A program made the translations under genes and the position numbers. From a virus, in IMG/VR virus record IMGVR_UViG_3300029922_000217, positions 1 through 32,260 of that record: DNA of 32,260 nucleotides. The stretch is one strand, 5' to 3'. This document shows, one piece after another, positions 30,763 to 32,260 of this stretch. The notes under the pieces are model-generated. The model saw only the letters and a list, made by a program, of their open reading frames with translations. It ran no database searches and was not told the DNA's origin. The first letter of the stretch is position 1; every line of letters begins with the position of its first letter.

Positions 30763-30836
30763 AAAAGTGGTTGCGGAGCGTGTCGACGCCGAGGCTGTTC
30801 GTCGTAAACTGTGCGGGAGGGTGGACTGAGGACTGA
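30759..30836 (+). CDS. Micro-frame of 25 aa, possible leader peptide or gene remnant
   Basis: ATG 30759 overlaps the zinc-ribbon stop (ATGA). The product MKKWLRSVSTPRLFVVNCAG ends after GWTED. Its KWLRSVS segment repeats the end of the 30335 product (20 bp with one mismatch at 30541-30560 and 30767-30786), which suggests a local duplication rather than a kept gene. The next 116 bp hold only an 11-codon TTG frame behind AAGGAGG (30847-30882). Confidence 0.3.
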   Translation: MKKWLRSVSTPRLFVVNCAGGWTED

Positions 30837-30952
30837 AGGAGGCGTATTGAGCTTTGTAAAGTTATGCGTACGGAGTAGCTGAGAGCGCGCTACAGGTACT
30901 GTGGCCTCAGTTGCAGAGAAACTTGGTATTGCGTACTGAAAGAGGTAGAAGG

Positions 30953-31258
30953 ATGAATCGTAGAATGTTCTTAGCTGGCGTAGTCGCCGTTAGCGCTGTG
31001 CCTGTAACCCCAGAAGCGCCACACCGTAGAGCGGTGGAAGTACAGCAGGCTGACGGCGTGTGGCGTGTGTGCCCAAATAAGCTATTGGATGTGCGTAACG
31101 GGCAGCGCTTCCGTATGCACGAAACTCGCCAGCTTGATAGCCGCATAATATTGGAGGCCACTGCGGACAGCCACGGTGAGTGGGGCATTGACGCAGATGG
31201 TAAAGCGAACGGTGAGATATATTGGGTGCACTCAACCATCGATGAGGTAGAAGGATGA
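30953..31258 (+). CDS. Hypothetical protein with twin-arginine-like N-terminus
   Basis: The 101-aa product starts MNRRMFLAGVVAVSAVPVTP at ATG 30953 (GGTAGAAGG upstream). The start looks like a Tat or Sec signal: RR-x-F-L then a short hydrophobic stretch to residue 16. The rest (RRAVEVQQADGVWRVCPNKL, RNGQRFRMHETRQLDSRIIL, DSHGEWGIDADGKANG) resembles cytoplasmic phage proteins that carry 'V..GD.FRM.E' segments, so the signal may be a chance addition or a later fusion. It ends overlapping the next gene (ATGA). Confidence 0.55.
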   Translation: MNRRMFLAGVVAVSAVPVTPEAPHRRAVEVQQADGVWRVCPNKLLDVRNGQRFRMHETRQLDSRIILEATADSHGEWGIDADGKANGEIYWVHSTIDEVEG

Positions 31259-31518
31259 ACGTCTATGAGTCCAGGTCAAGTACGTCCCTGATCGCCGCTG
31301 TCAACGAAGCCGAAGCTGCCGCAGAGTATGCGGCCCTTTACGGCGACGAAGACTTACCCGAGGCCCGGCAGTTGACGGAGGCTGAACTGGACGTGCGCAC
31401 GGTGGACAGGATACCGGAATGCCTGTCCTTCATAGATCCGCCACTACAGCAGACCGTGCGGCAGGCATTACAGGAGCATGCAGGCACCGAGCCGGTCCAA
31501 ATGTGTGCAAGTACGTAA
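31255..31518 (+). CDS. Small acidic hypothetical protein
   Basis: An 87-aa product, MNVYESRSSTSLIAAVNEAE, rich in Glu and Ala and mostly helical (AAAEYAALYGDEDLPEARQL, PPLQQTVRQALQEHAG). The ATG overlaps the previous stop (ATGA). The acidity could suit a DNA mimic, but the charges are not arranged in a way I recognise. Confidence 0.55.
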   Translation: MNVYESRSSTSLIAAVNEAEAAAEYAALYGDEDLPEARQLTEAELDVRTVDRIPECLSFIDPPLQQTVRQALQEHAGTEPVQMCAST

Positions 31519-31525
31519 AGGCGGC

Positions 31526-31711
31526 ATGATGCGTAAACTATCGGAGGTAGACCAGCTGTGCAGAATGGCCGACAAAACTATAGCCGATTTGCAGAGTCTG
31601 GAGACCATGTTGCGTAAGCGCCACGTAACGCCAATGGGCGCGGCCGCTGTAATTTCTGCCGTGCAACTACGCGCCGTGCTTGAGCTGGCGGCAAAGGATG
31701 GTGGGTTGTGA
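31526..31711 (+). CDS. Small helical hypothetical protein
   Basis: A 61-aa product starting MMRKLSEVDQLCRMADKTIA with AAAGGCGG upstream; two successive ATG codons (31526, 31529) are possible. Two helices (ADLQSLETMLRKRH and GAAAVISAVQLRAVLELAAK) suggest a coiled dimer. Its stop overlaps a 12-codon GTG frame (31708-31746) that ends as TAATG on the next gene. Confidence 0.5.
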   Translation: MMRKLSEVDQLCRMADKTIADLQSLETMLRKRHVTPMGAAAVISAVQLRAVLELAAKDGGL

Positions 31712-31745
31712 ACATAGCCGTATCTCTGCCTGGAGACACCCTGTA

Positions 31746-31973
31746 ATGGAGAAATTACGCGCAACTCTTGTTGCAATAGTTGTGGCGGTCGTGGTGCAAC
31801 TGGGTCTGGGTCTGCTGTTGGCGTGGCCTACCGCCGTCGTCTGGAACTACGTATTTCAACCTAGTGCAACTCTCGCGTTGATCGGCGCGCCTCAAATGGA
31901 TTCTTGGCACGCGTTCTGGATTCCTGTACTGGTTCGATGCGTCGGACTTAGTGGCGGAGGTTCGTCCAAGTGA
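31746..31973 (+). CDS. Small membrane protein
   Basis: A 75-aa product starting MEKLRATLVAIVVAVVVQLG. Residues 7-30 form a long hydrophobic span (VAIVVAVVVQLGLGLLLAWP), with a second weaker one near 55-66 (FWIPVLVRCVGL). The start overlaps the stop of a short frame as TAATG; the stop overlaps the next gene as GTGA. Role unknown. Confidence 0.5.
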   Translation: MEKLRATLVAIVVAVVVQLGLGLLLAWPTAVVWNYVFQPSATLALIGAPQMDSWHAFWIPVLVRCVGLSGGGSSK

Positions 31974-32260
31974 ACATCACCGAATTTCAAGGTCAAGTGC
32001 GTCGCTGGGTAGTGCAGTGCTTCGGCACCTCGGCGGCAGACAGTAAACAAGAGCGTAGTTATCGCTTCTTGGAGGAGGCGCTAGAACTGGCACAGGCGGG
32101 CGGTGTTACCGAGGCAGAGGCACGCGCCATGGTAGCGCACGTCTACAGCCGTCCAGTGGGCGAGCTGGTACAGGAAGTGGGCGGTTCCGTACTCACACTG
32201 GCCGCACTGTGTGCTGCCTATTGTGTGAACCTGGAAGCGGCCGCTGTGGCGGAACTCACA
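31970..32260 (+). CDS. MazG-like nucleotide pyrophosphohydrolase, 3' part cut by window edge
   Basis: GTG 31970 overlaps the previous stop. The 97 codons present read MNITEFQGQVRRWVVQCFGT, then YRFLEEALELAQAGGVTEAE, VAHVYSRPVGELVQEVGGSV and LTLAALCAAYCVNLEAAAVA. The EE(A)LEL helix and the 'EVGG...TLAALC' helix are the acidic metal-binding helices of MazG-like all-alpha NTP pyrophosphohydrolases, which hydrolyse nucleotides such as dUTP/dCTP or alarmones. The phage use is probably pool control. The C-terminus is outside the window. Confidence 0.7.
   Translation, partial: MNITEFQGQVRRWVVQCFGTSAADSKQERSYRFLEEALELAQAGGVTEAEARAMVAHVYSRPVGELVQEVGGSVLTLAALCAAYCVNLEAAAVAELT

Noticed and set aside
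31708-31746. 12-codon frame bridging two small genes by GTGA and TAATG overlaps
   Set aside because: It may help translational coupling, but is too short to support as a gene.

Overview
This window looks like part of a tailed double-stranded DNA phage or prophage genome. The GC content is moderately high, Shine-Dalgarno sites are of the ordinary AGGAG type, and genes are packed head to tail with many ATGA/GTGA overlaps. The tail proteins (DUF3383 sheath-like, DUF3277-like tube, neck terminator) point to a contractile, myovirus-like tail. The host cannot be fixed from the sequence. One exported protein has a Sec signal ending in VMVA-QT, a style I associate loosely with Acidobacteria; this is only a hint. 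No integrase, lysis gene, tape measure or tail fibre is visible, so the window is a fragment of a larger genome.

Left two thirds (about 1-23,300) is one long leftward block of virion genes. Read in transcription order from the right it holds: two small genes, a structured non-coding stretch (candidate packaging or leader site), small and large terminase, a tiny membrane protein, small hypotheticals, a 467-aa Lys/Ala-rich protein, a Mu F/SPP1 gp7-like head morphogenesis protein, a paralogue of the 467-aa protein, a secreted Cys-containing protein, a small protein, a hairpin, a GIY-YIG homing endonuclease, the portal (fused to a zinc ribbon and an inorganic-pyrophosphatase-like domain), a papain-like protein, a small beta-rich protein, a zinc-ribbon protein, a DUF2213 protease/scaffold, a cement-like protein, the DUF2184 major capsid protein, then connector, neck, sheath and tube proteins. 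A rightward two-gene cassette (5,202-5,784) with its own promoter and terminator interrupts this block and has the form of a moron.

Between 23,166 and 23,787 lies a gene-free divergent control region with TATAAT boxes facing both ways and a strongly A+T-rich, repeat-rich core. It is the best candidate for a replication origin in the window.

The right arm (23,788-32,260) is transcribed rightward. It carries a Toprim/D5-like primase-helicase, a motif-I-only fragment of a beta-class DNA methyltransferase, a frameshifted small gene, a hexapeptide-repeat protein with an 18-bp DNA repeat, a short gene whose stop codon lies inside a tRNA-3'-half-like sequence, an RNA ligase, a large conserved-looking hypothetical, and a chain of translationally coupled small genes ending in a MazG-like protein cut by the window edge. 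Together these are replication and nucleic-acid metabolism genes followed by accessory genes. Two of them share a palindromic upstream element with the moron promoter.

The most notable signals are: a peptide motif, [ST]-x-D-[AS]-LPAPIPV or close to it, shared by three otherwise different virion-block proteins; beta-domain insertions spread over four neighbouring structural proteins; the polyvalent portal; the secreted protein inside the head-gene block; and the tRNA-like 3' half in front of an RNA ligase.
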